In this document: one piece after another, positions 47,684 to 56,715 of the stretch
Numbering within the stretch: position 1 is the stretch's first letter
How the letters are laid out: each line of letters starts with the position of its first letter
Origin: Litchfieldia stipae
Lineage (GTDB): Bacteria; Bacillota; Bacilli; Bacillales; Bacillaceae_L
Direction of reading: 5' to 3'
Length of the DNA: 64,000 nt
Assembly (NCBI RefSeq): GCF_014837155.1
Contig: NZ_JACYHA010000017.1
Coordinates: 1-64,000 of the forward strand
Made by a program: the position numbers and the translations under genes
The notes under the pieces: model-generated
Told to the model about the DNA's origin: nothing
The model's input: the letters and a program-made list of their open reading frames with translations, nothing else
Database searches by the model: none

Positions 47684-48517
47684 TTATAATGCCATACTCA
47701 GTATTCCTTCAACCACATTTAGATTTTCATCTAATTCTAATTTAGTGCATAAGCTATTATGCACTTTCAGAAACTCAGGTATAATACTTCTCATTACATT
47801 AAAAATGTCCTCAGGTTCTCTGGTACTATGCCAACGTTTAAGTAGAACAAGTTGCCATTCAACTAATTTACTTCTATCCCCTTCAAACTTTGCCCAATCT
47901 CCGAACGTATTTGGTTGAATTCCTGCATCCATATACCAACCAGTGACCATTGAAAGTCGTAAGTTATCTAGGCATTGTAGAGCATAATATATCTCATTTC
48001 TCATAATCCTTCGATAAGCTTCGTGTACATATGCAAAAAACTTCGCTCTCCAAATCTCAACTTCTGTAACAGTTGGAGAGTAGGATAACTTCATAGATTT
48101 TTCTAGAATATCTTTCAGAAAATCTTTGGTATCCCTGACAATGTTTATATTTTGGAACCAGACTGAAGGTTCAATATCTATCGTTTTATAATAAAAACTA
48201 TCAATTTTAATGAACGTGTTATAATGAGCGATACTATAAGTTGCCCATGGAAAATCTTCAAAAAACAAAACTTCGCCCCAATTTGTAGCTCTTTGTTTTT
48301 TATTCAACCTATATTCTTCGAAAACATCGTCTCTGACAACTATGCGGAGATCAATATCTGAATACAAGTCAGTATTTTTATTTCCCAGTGAACCTCCATA
48401 AAATACACCTAAAATATTTTTATCGTCCAATAAATCTTTTTCAATTTCTATCAATAAATCCTCACGATGTTTTGGTATGTCTAAATCTCTATCCTTATGT
48501 TTACTTTCTAATCCCAC
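47684..48517 (-). CDS. nucleotidyltransferase-domain protein
   Basis: 277 residues. The N-terminal domain has the nucleotidyltransferase signature GGSLGNKNTDLYSDIDLRI, with the metal-binding DxD (SDID). A helical C-terminal half with YALQCLDNLRL and WQLVLLKRWHS resembles the aminoglycoside adenylyltransferase-like group. Family members transfer AMP to small molecules or proteins; this one might modify an antibiotic, but nothing more specific can be read. The start is GTG 48517 with GGAG just upstream. Monocistronic. Confidence 0.75.
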   Translation of the reverse strand: MGLESKHKDRDLDIPKHREDLLIEIEKDLLDDKNILGVFYGGSLGNKNTDLYSDIDLRIVVRDDVFEEYRLNKKQRATNWGEVLFFEDFPWATYSIAHYNTFIKIDSFYYKTIDIEPSVWFQNINIVRDTKDFLKDILEKSMKLSYSPTVTEVEIWRAKFFAYVHEAYRRIMRNEIYYALQCLDNLRLSMVTGWYMDAGIQPNTFGDWAKFEGDRSKLVEWQLVLLKRWHSTREPEDIFNVMRSIIPEFLKVHNSLCTKLELDENLNVVEGILSMAL

Positions 48518-48585
48518 ACATCTCCAACCAACTCCTTTTCTTTTAATAAATTATATCAATGGTTTCCAGCTACTTCATAATTCTC

Positions 48586-48627
48586 AAAAAAAAGAGACGA
48601 AATCTTAATAATTTCGTCTCTTTTTAC
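48586..48627 (-). terminator. terminator of the MFS transporter gene
   Basis: AAAAAGAGACGAAAT/ATTTCGTCTCTTTTT, a perfect 15-bp stem with a 7-nt loop, immediately after the stop codon. It can work in both directions. Confidence 0.92.
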
Positions 48628-48635
48628 CTATTAGT

Positions 48636-49889
48636 TTATTTCGCTGGCTCCGTAACAACTGACTTACCAGTTTCGAGTAGTACTTTGTTTCTACCTAAGA
48701 GTAAGGACAGGATGAACAATAGTATACCTGTTCCGATTAGAAGCCATTCTACTTCGATGACGTCTGCCAATGGTCCGAAAATTAGCATTCCGATTGGCAT
48801 CATTGATGTTGAAATCATTCCAAACACACCGAAGATTCTTCCTAAGTAGCTTTCGTCTACTTTCTCTTGAATTAACACAGTTGTTGGCGTATTAAAGATT
48901 GGCATCGCGAGACCAAATGCCGCCATGAAGACTAAATAAATCCAGAAAATCGGTACAACTCCTAAAGCAAATGTACATAACCCCATTATAATACTTGCTA
49001 ACGTCATTGTATGAATTTTATTATTAAATCCACCCCAAGCAGCAATGATTCCGCCTCCAGCCATCATTCCTATCGAGAAGGCAATTTCGATTGCTGGTAA
49101 ACGCCAAACATCATCACCAAACGTACGCGTTACTTGAAGTGGTGTCAAAAAGGCAGCTGGTGCCATTAAGACGAAGAATACTCCAAAGAATAGGAATAAC
49201 TGTTTCAAGAAGTTGTGATTCTTAATGTACACAACACCTTGCTTGAAATCATTGAAATAGCTTGTTGGTTGTTGATCAGTTGCCGCTTTCTTATGCGCCA
49301 TAATTTTCACAAACACTATTAACGTGAAGATAGCTATCGCTGCGGTCACTACATCGATAAAGAAAATGACTTCAAGAGTAGCTACATTCAATAAGCCTGC
49401 ACTTACAATCGGTGCAACAAACATAATAATTGCTTGTATACTTCCGTTGATTCCATTCACTTTCGTTAGTTGTTCTTTTGGTACGATTTGCGGTAAGATC
49501 GCTCCTACTGCGGGAGTTTGGATTCCGGTTCCGATAGCTCTGACTGCTGCCATTAGGAATAATAGCCAAATTGCGTCATATCCAGTCATGAATACAATTG
49601 CAAGGATCAATGTTGCTAATGCAATTAAGCTATCGGCGATAATAATGAGATATTTTCGGTTATACCGATCCGCCCATACACCTGCAAACGGCGATAAAAT
49701 AAAGGTAGGAATGAAACCACATATGATGAATATCGTCATCATCATTCCTGATTTTGTACTAAGAGTGATATGCCACATGATTGCATATTGGACTAATGCC
49801 GAACCAAATAGCGATATCGTTTGACTGCTTAGAAATAGTATAATATTCTTCTTCCATTGTTCAAATCCACGTTCATTTACTGAGTTCAT
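48636..49889 (-). CDS. MFS transporter (macrolide-efflux-like)
   Basis: 417 residues with about 12 membrane segments. The start KNIILFLSSQTISLFGSALVQYAIMW and the loop motif GVWADRYNRKYLIIIAD are typical of the MFS_3 group that includes Mef-type macrolide exporters. It presumably exports a drug or small metabolite by proton exchange; a resistance role is not shown. It has its own terminator and stands alone on the minus strand. Confidence 0.9.
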   Translation of the reverse strand: MNSVNERGFEQWKKNIILFLSSQTISLFGSALVQYAIMWHITLSTKSGMMMTIFIICGFIPTFILSPFAGVWADRYNRKYLIIIADSLIALATLILAIVFMTGYDAIWLLFLMAAVRAIGTGIQTPAVGAILPQIVPKEQLTKVNGINGSIQAIIMFVAPIVSAGLLNVATLEVIFFIDVVTAAIAIFTLIVFVKIMAHKKAATDQQPTSYFNDFKQGVVYIKNHNFLKQLFLFFGVFFVLMAPAAFLTPLQVTRTFGDDVWRLPAIEIAFSIGMMAGGGIIAAWGGFNNKIHTMTLASIIMGLCTFALGVVPIFWIYLVFMAAFGLAMPIFNTPTTVLIQEKVDESYLGRIFGVFGMISTSMMPIGMLIFGPLADVIEVEWLLIGTGILLFILSLLLGRNKVLLETGKSVVTEPAK

Positions 49890-50004
49890 CTTCTCACGAC
49901 CTTCTTTTTTCTTTAATTTTTAGATAAATAGCACATGAAATCCCCAGTAAATCAAGCACGTTCTTTTATTATAGCTGTCCTCATATATAGTTGCTTCTAC
50001 CCTC

Positions 50005-50061
50005 GCAGTCTGAATACACTCCGCGTCCTGTGGGGACTCACGACTCCCACGGGAGGGTCGA
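50005..50061. repeat. truncated MITE-like repeat, copy C
   Basis: GCAGTCTGAATACAC and CCGCGTCCTGTGGGG match the left half of copies A and B, followed by CTCCCACGGGAG from the right half. The right end is lost. Confidence 0.6.
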
Positions 50062-50102
50062 CACTATTACATATGAATCAATTAACCTACATATAAAATA
50101 AA

Positions 50103-50129
50103 AAATCACAGACACCTGTCTTGTGATTT
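50103..50129 (-). terminator. possible terminator of the VOC gene
   Basis: AAATCACA/TGTGATTT stem with inner pairing, followed by TTTATTTT on the minus strand. It is 270 nt past the VOC stop, so the link is uncertain. Confidence 0.5.
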
Positions 50130-50397
50130 CCTGAGTAAACGTATGGAAAAAGAAAGGCAGACTGATCGCCTTTCTTCAATGTCATCTATATCCGAAATGA
50201 AGATTATTAAAAAAAGGACAGACTGATCCCGTTTACTCTGCCACAAAAACAGAGCCTTTGAACGTATTCAATTACTGGTTCAAAGATACGAAACGTAGTC
50301 TAACTGATTGCATTTTTAATAACCCTCCTCTACCTAAAATCAGTCTAATTATAGATGGATATGTACTAAAAGTCAAAAGGATTTTCACCTTGACAAC

Positions 50398-50805
50398 TTA
50401 ATTATCTTCTTTTGGTAAGTCAATTTGCCAAGACACGCCAAATTTATCATTCACCCAGCCAAATTTCTGACTAAATCCATAATCCCCAAGCGGCATTAGC
50501 GCTACTCCACCTTCACCTAATTTTTCATACAGATGGTCAAGTTCCTCTTCTGAGTCACATGTAAGAAAGATTGAAATCGCAGGTGTAAAGTCAAATTTAT
50601 GTTTGACGAAACTATCAAAAACCATGAAATTTTGTCCTTTTAATGTAAAAGTCGCATTCATGATCGTTCCTTCTTTTCCTTGCTCATTTGGACCGTAACG
50701 AGTAATACTTGTAATTTCTGAATCCTCAATGATTGATGTGTAAAAATTCATTGCTTCCTCAGCATTATAATCTTGAAACATTAAAAAGGTCGAAATCTTT
50801 TTCAA
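50398..50805 (-). CDS. VOC family protein (PhnB-like)
   Basis: 135 residues of the PhnB/3-demethylubiquinone-methyltransferase-like branch of the vicinal-oxygen-chelate fold: ISTFLMFQDYNAEEAMNFYT start and SIFLTCDSEEELDHLYEKL in the second beta-alpha-beta-beta-beta unit, ending FGWVNDKFGVSWQI. No clear enzyme function is assigned to most members; some bind or degrade antibiotics. The start is TTG 50805, with GGGAG about 11 nt upstream. The opposite-strand PadR gene is the neighbour. Confidence 0.85.
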   Translation of the reverse strand: MKKISTFLMFQDYNAEEAMNFYTSIIEDSEITSITRYGPNEQGKEGTIMNATFTLKGQNFMVFDSFVKHKFDFTPAISIFLTCDSEEELDHLYEKLGEGGVALMPLGDYGFSQKFGWVNDKFGVSWQIDLPKEDN

Positions 50806-50883
50806 AACGAGTCAACTCCCTTATTTTTATAACAGCTTGTTTTAAACATAACAGAATTTCTCATATTTAATCAAATATCTTCA

Positions 50884-50948
50884 TTGCTTTCATCACACAC
50901 ATAGTGTATGATACATAGTATAAATCATATACTGTATAACACATAGTA
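50884..50948 (+). promoter_or_regulatory. promoter and operator array of the PadR-HAAS operon
   Basis: TTGCTT (50884-50889), 17-bp spacer, TATGAT (50907-50912). ACATAGTR occurs at 50899, 50913 and 50941, spaced 14 and 28 bp, with a weak copy at 50927 filling the gap, so there are units every 14 bp across the start of transcription. This suits binding by the PadR protein. Confidence 0.65.
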
Positions 50949-50967
50949 TCCTAAAAGAGGTGAATAC

Positions 50968-51315
50968 ATGGGTAATTTATTGCAATCATTATCAACAGAG
51001 CTTAGAAGAGGTACGTTAACACTCGCGGTTTTAAGTCAATTACGGACCCCACAATATGGCTATTCACTTGTTCAATTATTAGAAGCATCAGGGATTACGA
51101 TTGACCAAAGTACCTTATACCCATTGCTTCGTCGTTTAGAAAAACAAGAGTTGCTGACAAGCAGCTGGGACAAATCTGAGAGCAGACCCCGCAAGTACTA
51201 TGAACTTAGCGAATACGGGTTAGAGGTTTTTTCACAGCTAAAAAAGGAGTGGCTCGAGGACTCACAACGGCTCTACAGCTTATTGAAGGGAGAGGAAGAA
51301 AATGAAACTGATTGA
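50968..51315 (+). CDS. PadR-family regulator (partner of HAAS protein)
   Basis: 115 residues. The winged helix-turn-helix is recognised from the start ELRRGTLTLAVLSQLRTPQYGYSLVQLL and the 'TLYPLLRRLEKQELL' recognition helix region typical of PadR. It overlaps the next gene by 14 nt, so both are made together. PadR-HAAS pairs are frequent in Firmicutes and control membrane or envelope functions. GAGGTGAATAC precedes ATG. Confidence 0.92.
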   Translation: MGNLLQSLSTELRRGTLTLAVLSQLRTPQYGYSLVQLLEASGITIDQSTLYPLLRRLEKQELLTSSWDKSESRPRKYYELSEYGLEVFSQLKKEWLEDSQRLYSLLKGEEENETD

Positions 51316-52300
51316 GATTTACATTCATGAAGTGACTAGGAGATTGCCAGAAAAGAATCGGGATGACATCGCACTTGAGTTAGAATCAACCATCGAGGAT
51401 ATGCTACCTGAGGATTACACGGAAACAGACGTAAAGTCGGTTCTTGAAAAACTAGGCAGTCCAGTAAAATTGGCTAGTAGCTATCGAGATCGTCCAATGC
51501 ACCTTATTGGTCCACGTTATTTTGATGTTTATGTCTCTTTATTAAAAATGATTGTCCCGATTGCTGCAGTTGTAACATTCATTGCGATGATTGGTGAGTA
51601 TTTTATTGGGTATCAAGGTGAAGAAGCGTTAATCAATGTTATTCTAGACATTGTTGGCTTCGGTATTTGGAGAATCATTGATGTGTCGATCCAGACATTC
51701 TTTTGGTTCACACTTGTATTTGCAATCATAGAACGAGTGGATAAAAGAACAGATGACCAACCATTGACCACAAGTCTTTCAAAGTGGACGCCAGATGATT
51801 TAAAACAGATCGCTTATATCCCTAAGAAAAAAGCGATTTCCAAATTTGAGGTGTTTGGCGGTTTAATGTGGACTGCAATCTGGGTTACGCTCTATTTTTA
51901 CGCAAATCAATTGCTAGGCATATATATTGGGCGAAACGAAGGCCTTGAATTTGTGATTCCAGCGCTTAACCAAGATGTTTTATTACGATATTGGCCGGTT
52001 GTATTATTAGTTGCATGCTTAGAAATCGCCATCGCTCTTGTAAAACTAATCAAAGGACAATGGACGAAAAGATTGGCTACCTACAACACGGCCCTTCAGC
52101 TATTTTCAACCATCGTATTTACAATTATCATCGTAAATCCGAACATCTTCAATCATGAATTTATTACCTATCTGACCAATTTATTTTCGATGAATGGTAA
52201 TCCATTTAAAACATGGCTAGTTCTTACTATCATCATCTCATATATTATCACTGCAGCAATCAGTGTATATGATGGTTATCGCAAGGCGAATCTTCGATGA
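51302..52300 (+). CDS. HAAS-domain membrane protein
   Basis: 332 residues. The N-terminal 65 residues form a HAAS signalling domain (YIHEVTRRLPEKNRDDIALE, LEKLGSPVKLASSYRDRP), followed by about six membrane segments between residues 75 and 325. HAAS modules are thought to pass signals from the membrane to a partner such as PadR, which is encoded just before it with a 14-nt overlap. The function of the membrane part is unknown. Confidence 0.88.
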   Translation: MKLIEIYIHEVTRRLPEKNRDDIALELESTIEDMLPEDYTETDVKSVLEKLGSPVKLASSYRDRPMHLIGPRYFDVYVSLLKMIVPIAAVVTFIAMIGEYFIGYQGEEALINVILDIVGFGIWRIIDVSIQTFFWFTLVFAIIERVDKRTDDQPLTTSLSKWTPDDLKQIAYIPKKKAISKFEVFGGLMWTAIWVTLYFYANQLLGIYIGRNEGLEFVIPALNQDVLLRYWPVVLLVACLEIAIALVKLIKGQWTKRLATYNTALQLFSTIVFTIIIVNPNIFNHEFITYLTNLFSMNGNPFKTWLVLTIIISYIITAAISVYDGYRKANLR

Positions 52301-52305
52301 CATAG

Positions 52306-52346
52306 CAAAAGATGTGAATCTCCGATCCGGTGACTCACATCTTTTG
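52306..52346. terminator. bidirectional terminator
   Basis: CAAAAGATGTGA/TCACATCTTTTG, a perfect 12-bp stem between the convergent HAAS and AlkD-like genes. Confidence 0.85.
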
Positions 52347-52353
52347 ATTTATT

Positions 52354-53061
52354 TTAACATCTTACATATTTACGTTTGAAGCCAAGTTTTCCTCGGTCTA
52401 CTTCTTTTTGGATTGTTTCTGAAGGGTTTAGCAAGCTAGGCTTTTTCTTTTCTCGTTTGACCTCTACAATGCCAACTTCCTTAGCTGTTTCAACTGCTTT
52501 TTCATGCAAAGGTACATATGAAATTCCAACCGTGTATAGAAAATTATTCATCGATGCTTTCGTTCGTTCTGGTGCATCGTGTATGGTACTTTTCACTTGA
52601 TCGAGCATTGTTGATATTTTACTTTCGGAGAATTCTTCATTTTTGCGATTCCCTAAAAGCCAGCAGTAACAGCTCCAGCCACCTGACATTCTAAGCTCGT
52701 CCCCGCTTGCAATCCATTTATCAGCAACTTCTTGCGCGATATCTGACTCTGATAGTGTAACTGCAACGACATAATCAGACAGCATATAAAAGTAAGCACC
52801 ATCCATCCAACGATCATAATCAGATTCAGTCATTCCCTTTGGATCGGCGATAATTCCTGCGAAATACATCGCATCATAGTTACCTGTTGCATAAAGCTCT
52901 TCAGCTAAGTCTTGATTGATTTTGATTTTCTTAGCAATTGGCTTCATCGCACCTGTAGCCACTCCAAAAAGAGGCTCATGTGCCCCATTAGATATGTACA
53001 TCTTTTTTGTTCGTTCCTTGCCGAGCGCTTCAAGCTCCTGCAACACTGTGTCAACATCCAT
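52354..53061 (-). CDS. AlkD-like DNA alkylation repair protein
   Basis: 235 residues made of HEAT-like helical repeats, of the AlkD/DNA alkylation repair family: LFGVATGAMKPIAKKIKINQDLAEELYATGNYDAMYFAG is a recognisable opening, and the conserved Trp/Asp positions (YDRWMDGAYFYMLSDYV, WIASGD, SGGWSCYCWLLG) fit. AlkD-type glycosylases remove alkylated bases such as 3-methyladenine and 7-methylguanine; some family members have other roles. The C-terminus is lysine-rich. Monocistronic. AGGAAGTG precedes ATG. Confidence 0.82.
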   Translation of the reverse strand: MDVDTVLQELEALGKERTKKMYISNGAHEPLFGVATGAMKPIAKKIKINQDLAEELYATGNYDAMYFAGIIADPKGMTESDYDRWMDGAYFYMLSDYVVAVTLSESDIAQEVADKWIASGDELRMSGGWSCYCWLLGNRKNEEFSESKISTMLDQVKSTIHDAPERTKASMNNFLYTVGISYVPLHEKAVETAKEVGIVEVKREKKKPSLLNPSETIQKEVDRGKLGFKRKYVRC

Positions 53062-53157
53062 GATTCCACTTCCTTCCTAATACCTTCATTCTGACCAATA
53101 AACAGTTCTTTCTTTCATATTACCATTATTCTTCATTCTAGTAATCCATCCCGACCA

Positions 53158-53197
53158 ATAAAAAATAAGAGCCCTATCAATCAGGACTCTTATTTGA
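53158..53197 (-). terminator. terminator of the symporter gene
   Basis: AAATAAGAG...CTCTTATTT stem with T run on the minus strand, 11 nt past the stop codon. Confidence 0.8.
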
Positions 53198-53207
53198 AGA
53201 AAACTAG

Positions 53208-54797
53208 TTATGAAGCTATTCCATAAGTTGAGAAGATTGTATAAACAATAATCATTGCAACGACTGCTGCAAGCCCCATTGGAAATAAGAGCTTCCATGG
53301 TGTTAAATCAACCGCTTTTACATCCTCTAACACAAATTCTGTATCTCGTGGTTTGAAGTAACCTATAACAAGCATCAGAGTAACGCATACAACAAATAGG
53401 ACCGCTAAAATGTGTAGGTAATGAATTCCACCATCCCAAACGATTTGCGTAAATCCATACACTCCAATGAATACAATCAACGAAACCTTTGCAGCAATGG
53501 CTGGGACTCTCTTTGTTAAATAACCCATAAGGACAATTGTTAAGATTGGTACATTATAAAACCCATTAACCATTTGGAAATATTGGAAGAATCCTTCTGA
53601 TGCAAATGCCAATAATGGTGCAACACACATCGCAAAAATCGCTAAGAAAATTCCTATCAGTTTCCCTTTTTTAATCAACTCTTTATCAGTCGCTTTTGGA
53701 TTAAAATATGGCTTATAAATATTTAATGTAAATAGTGTAACCGTTGAATTTAATACAGAGTTAAATGATGATAAAATCGCACCAAATAGGACCGCTGCAA
53801 AGAAACCAACTAATGGTGTAGGTAATACATGTGTAACAAGCATCGGATACGCATCTACTGATTTAAGACCTGAACCAAAAATATTGAATGCGATAATTCC
53901 AGGTAAAATTAAGAATACTGGACCTAATAACTTTAAGAATGCTGCAATGATTAACCCCTTTTGACCTTCTTTTAAGTTTTTCGCTGCAAGCGCACGCTGC
54001 ATAATATGCTGCGCTGTACCCCAATAAAACAAGTTAACTAATAGCATACCTGAGAACATTGTTCCAAATGGTACTGGGTCAGATGGTCCACCAATTGCGT
54101 TTAGCTTTTCCGGCGTTTTTTCCATAATCACACCAAATCCCTCGATAGGATTACCGCTTCCTAGCACAGCTAAACCTAAGATTGGAATTAATAAACCACC
54201 AATTAATAAACCAATTCCGTTAATCGAGTCAGAGATGGCTACTGCTTTTAATCCACCAACAATCGCATAAATCGAGCCAACGATCCCAATGGTCCATACA
54301 GTAATCCAAAGAGCTGCTGTTGGGCTTACTCCTAACATTTCTGGTACATTGAAGATACCACTTAAAGCAACCGCCCCTGTATAAAGGATTGGTGGTAATA
54401 AATTTAAGATAAATCCAAATAAAAACAGAATCGTAACAATTTGTTTGGTTCCGCTATCAAAACGTTTTTCTAAAAAATCTGGTATCGTTGTAATACCACC
54501 TTTTAAATATCTTGGTAAGAAATACAAGGCAACGATAACAAGTGCGATCGCTGAGCCAACTTCCCATCCCATTGATGACATGTTATACGAATAGCCTTCT
54601 GCATTTAGTCCAATTAGCTGCTCAGTTGAAAGGTTGGTCAGCATCAATGAACCACCAATGACCCATCCTGTTAAGCTTCGTCCACCAAGGAAATATCCGT
54701 CCTGAGTTTCAAGATTTTCACCGCGAGTGGCACGATATGAGATAAATGCAACTAGCAGGGTAAAAAATATAAATGATAGGATTGTAACTAGATTCAT
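53208..54797 (-). CDS. sodium/solute symporter (SSS, SglT-like)
   Basis: 529 residues, about 14 membrane segments. The early TNLSTEQLIGLNAEGY and ITTIPDFLEKRFDS, and the later NLFYWGTAQHIMQRALAA match the SSS/SLC5 sugar symporters such as vSGLT. It couples uptake to a sodium gradient. The upstream gene set is a sugar-binding sensor with a YesM/YesN pair, so a sugar is the likely substrate. It is transcribed in the same direction as that set, 340 bp downstream and behind a terminator. Two 12-bp direct repeats upstream probably bind the YesN-type regulator. Confidence 0.93.
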   Translation of the reverse strand: MNLVTILSFIFFTLLVAFISYRATRGENLETQDGYFLGGRSLTGWVIGGSLMLTNLSTEQLIGLNAEGYSYNMSSMGWEVGSAIALVIVALYFLPRYLKGGITTIPDFLEKRFDSGTKQIVTILFLFGFILNLLPPILYTGAVALSGIFNVPEMLGVSPTAALWITVWTIGIVGSIYAIVGGLKAVAISDSINGIGLLIGGLLIPILGLAVLGSGNPIEGFGVIMEKTPEKLNAIGGPSDPVPFGTMFSGMLLVNLFYWGTAQHIMQRALAAKNLKEGQKGLIIAAFLKLLGPVFLILPGIIAFNIFGSGLKSVDAYPMLVTHVLPTPLVGFFAAVLFGAILSSFNSVLNSTVTLFTLNIYKPYFNPKATDKELIKKGKLIGIFLAIFAMCVAPLLAFASEGFFQYFQMVNGFYNVPILTIVLMGYLTKRVPAIAAKVSLIVFIGVYGFTQIVWDGGIHYLHILAVLFVVCVTLMLVIGYFKPRDTEFVLEDVKAVDLTPWKLLFPMGLAAVVAMIIVYTIFSTYGIAS

Positions 54798-55024
54798 GAT
54801 GTTTCTCCTTCTTAATGTATGATTTTTTATAATAAGTAATTAGAACAATACAGTTGAATATCTTACAAACTATGAACTTATGTTTTTCACACTAACGCTG
54901 AAAAAGATTCATTACAAAACCTACTTAGCACCTCCAAAGTCTTATTGATAACCTTTTCAAAGAATGGTTGCGTATTCAAAATGATCTATCATTTTGCCTT
55001 CCAAAAACTTGATAATTTCAATTT

Positions 55025-55030
55025 ATCATA
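55025..55030 (-). promoter_or_regulatory. candidate -10 of the symporter gene
   Basis: TATGAT with no recognisable -35 at 16-18 bp, as for an activator-dependent promoter. It lies 19 bp (to the -35 position) from the direct repeats. A long leader of about 220 nt would follow. Confidence 0.4.
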
Positions 55031-55038
55031 AATTAAAC

Positions 55039-55060
55039 AAGGTGGAATCGCTTCCACCTT
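55039..55060. other. perfect hairpin upstream of the symporter gene
   Basis: AAGGTGGAA/TTCCACCTT with a 4-nt loop, between the direct repeats and the candidate -10. It may be a second terminator-like element or part of the regulator site. Confidence 0.6.
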
Positions 55061-55061
55061 C

Positions 55062-55094
55062 ACATTCTTGTCAAATATCTGGACATTTTTGTCA
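55062..55094. promoter_or_regulatory. direct repeats, probable YesN-type regulator site
   Basis: ACATTCTTGTCA (55062-55073) and ACATTTTTGTCA (55083-55094), 11 of 12 identical and exactly 21 bp apart. They are on one face of the helix, as AraC-type activators prefer, and lie just upstream of the symporter gene's probable promoter. Confidence 0.6.
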
Positions 55095-55108
55095 TGTGTT
55101 CAAATCAT

Positions 55109-55147
55109 AAAAAAAAGAAGTAACGACATTCAGCTTCGTTACTTCTT
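55109..55147 (-). terminator. terminator of the sensor operon
   Basis: AAAGAAGTAACGA/TCGTTACTTCTTT, 13-bp stem followed by eight T on the minus strand. The stem begins in the last codons of the regulator gene. Confidence 0.9.
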
Positions 55148-56698
55148 TGTACTCATTAACTTTCGTCTATATTCACTTGGACTAAGGTCTGTTTCCTTCT
55201 TGAACACTCGACTGAAATAATTAGGGTCTTTGTATCCAATAGTAAGGGCAATTTCTTTCAATGAAAGACGGTCATCTCGTAAAAATTTCTTTGCTTTATT
55301 TAACCGTGCTTGAGTCAAATAATCAATAAAGGTGATATCAAAGCGATCCTTGAATAGTTTACTTAAATAGTAGGAGCTTAATCCTACTTTTTCAGCCACA
55401 TCATCTAAAGTAATTTGTTTATGGTAGTTATGGTCAATATAAGCTTTTGTATTCAAGAGGAGAACATCTATATCGTTCTTTCGCCACTCTCTTATATGCT
55501 CCATAATCGAAATCAAATGACTCTTAGCCCTCTCTCTAACCTGCATAGGTGATTCTAACATCTGTAGACTTAACTGTACTTCTTCATCGATCCCAAGCTC
55601 TTTAATTGGCCTTGTTAATACGCTAAAGAACTCTTCCATTCTCTTCATGGTTTCTTTTAATTCATGTTGGCTTGCTTCATGAACTAATTGAAAGTACGTA
55701 TCAAATTGCTGTAAGCTTCTTTGAAGATCTCCTTCTTTTATGGCTTCAATCAATTCCTTCTCTTTTTCAAAGGGGATGAGCTCTTGCCTTTTCTTCTTAA
55801 GCTCGGGATGGAAGATCATATAATTAGCGGTCTGATGATTATAGACTGATTCTAACGCATACACAGCCTCTTCATAGGATTGAGGAAAATAACCCGTATG
55901 TTCGACAACACTTCCCGTCCCAGCTAGTAATCTAGCTGATTCCTTATGTTGAAAAGCACTGATTGTAGATAACAGGACATCCTCTTGTACTGTCCCTTTT
56001 GATGAAAAAACAAACACAGGTACTTGATAGTTAATGAGTGGCCCTACTAAACAATCTAGATTTTGTTCATGTAAAATTATTCTTAACCTCTGATACCATC
56101 GTTCCTTGTCCTTTCGATCGGAGAAACCATCATGGGCTTGAAAGGAAAAAATAATCACAAAGCCACTTTTCTCTTGTAAGTCGAGCCACTGATCCCAATC
56201 TTCCTTCTGAAAATCATGAACATCATCCATCATCATTGAAAAGACAAACTCCCTTTCAACAAGGGTACTAATTCTCTCCAGGCGCTGACTTAGTTCCTGT
56301 TGGTGAACTTTATTTTTCTGAGTTTCTTCTATTTCCATAACCATCCGATCAACAGCTTCAAGAACATCAGAGAGCTTACTTGGCTTCAGTAAATACTCCT
56401 TCACCCCATATTTCATCACCTGTTGTGCATATTCAAACGTATTGAATGCAGACACCATAATACATTTTGTCGTCGGGAGTTTAGAGAGTATTTCCTTCAC
56501 CGCTTGGACTCCATCCATTCGTGGCATTTTGATATCCATAAAAATTAAATCAGGCTTATGTTCTAATGCAAGCTCGACTGCTTTCTGACCATTAGAAGCT
56601 TCGGCAACTACTTGAATATTAGAACGATTTCTTAGTAACATGAGCATTAAACCTTCACGTTCGATTGGTTCATCGTCTACTAGCATGACCTTAATCAT
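55139..56698 (-). CDS. YesN-type response regulator (AraC family), long form
   Basis: 519 residues. Receiver domain (1-120) with acidic pair DDE at 8-10, phospho-acceptor Asp in IFMDIKMPRMDG and switch Lys in LKPSK; a long middle region of about 290 residues; C-terminal AraC double helix-turn-helix (about 415-515). It gets phosphate from the YesM-type kinase encoded just upstream (17-nt gap). Likely targets are the symporter gene, through the 21-bp-spaced direct repeats, and perhaps its own operon. AAAGGAGGGCG precedes ATG. Confidence 0.93.
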   Translation of the reverse strand: MIKVMLVDDEPIEREGLMLMLLRNRSNIQVVAEASNGQKAVELALEHKPDLIFMDIKMPRMDGVQAVKEILSKLPTTKCIMVSAFNTFEYAQQVMKYGVKEYLLKPSKLSDVLEAVDRMVMEIEETQKNKVHQQELSQRLERISTLVEREFVFSMMMDDVHDFQKEDWDQWLDLQEKSGFVIIFSFQAHDGFSDRKDKERWYQRLRIILHEQNLDCLVGPLINYQVPVFVFSSKGTVQEDVLLSTISAFQHKESARLLAGTGSVVEHTGYFPQSYEEAVYALESVYNHQTANYMIFHPELKKKRQELIPFEKEKELIEAIKEGDLQRSLQQFDTYFQLVHEASQHELKETMKRMEEFFSVLTRPIKELGIDEEVQLSLQMLESPMQVRERAKSHLISIMEHIREWRKNDIDVLLLNTKAYIDHNYHKQITLDDVAEKVGLSSYYLSKLFKDRFDITFIDYLTQARLNKAKKFLRDDRLSLKEIALTIGYKDPNYFSRVFKKETDLSPSEYRRKLMSTKK

Positions 56699-56715
56699 AT
56701 TCGCCCTCCTTTCTT

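Larger units (their letters stand above)
49890..50397. other. intergenic region with repeat remnants
   Basis: 508 bp without a gene. It contains the truncated MITE-like copy C, the hairpin at 50103-50129, a second hairpin GAAAGGC..GCCTTTC at about 50154-50176, and GACAGACTGATCCCG and ACTCTGCC words like those of the GGGACGGTTCT repeats. It looks like a sink for decayed repeats. Confidence 0.65.

Noticed and set aside
49324-49824. 166-codon open frame on the plus strand inside the MFS gene
   Set aside because: It is the mirror of a membrane-protein gene with clear homology signals on the minus strand; no ribosome binding site or neighbours support it.
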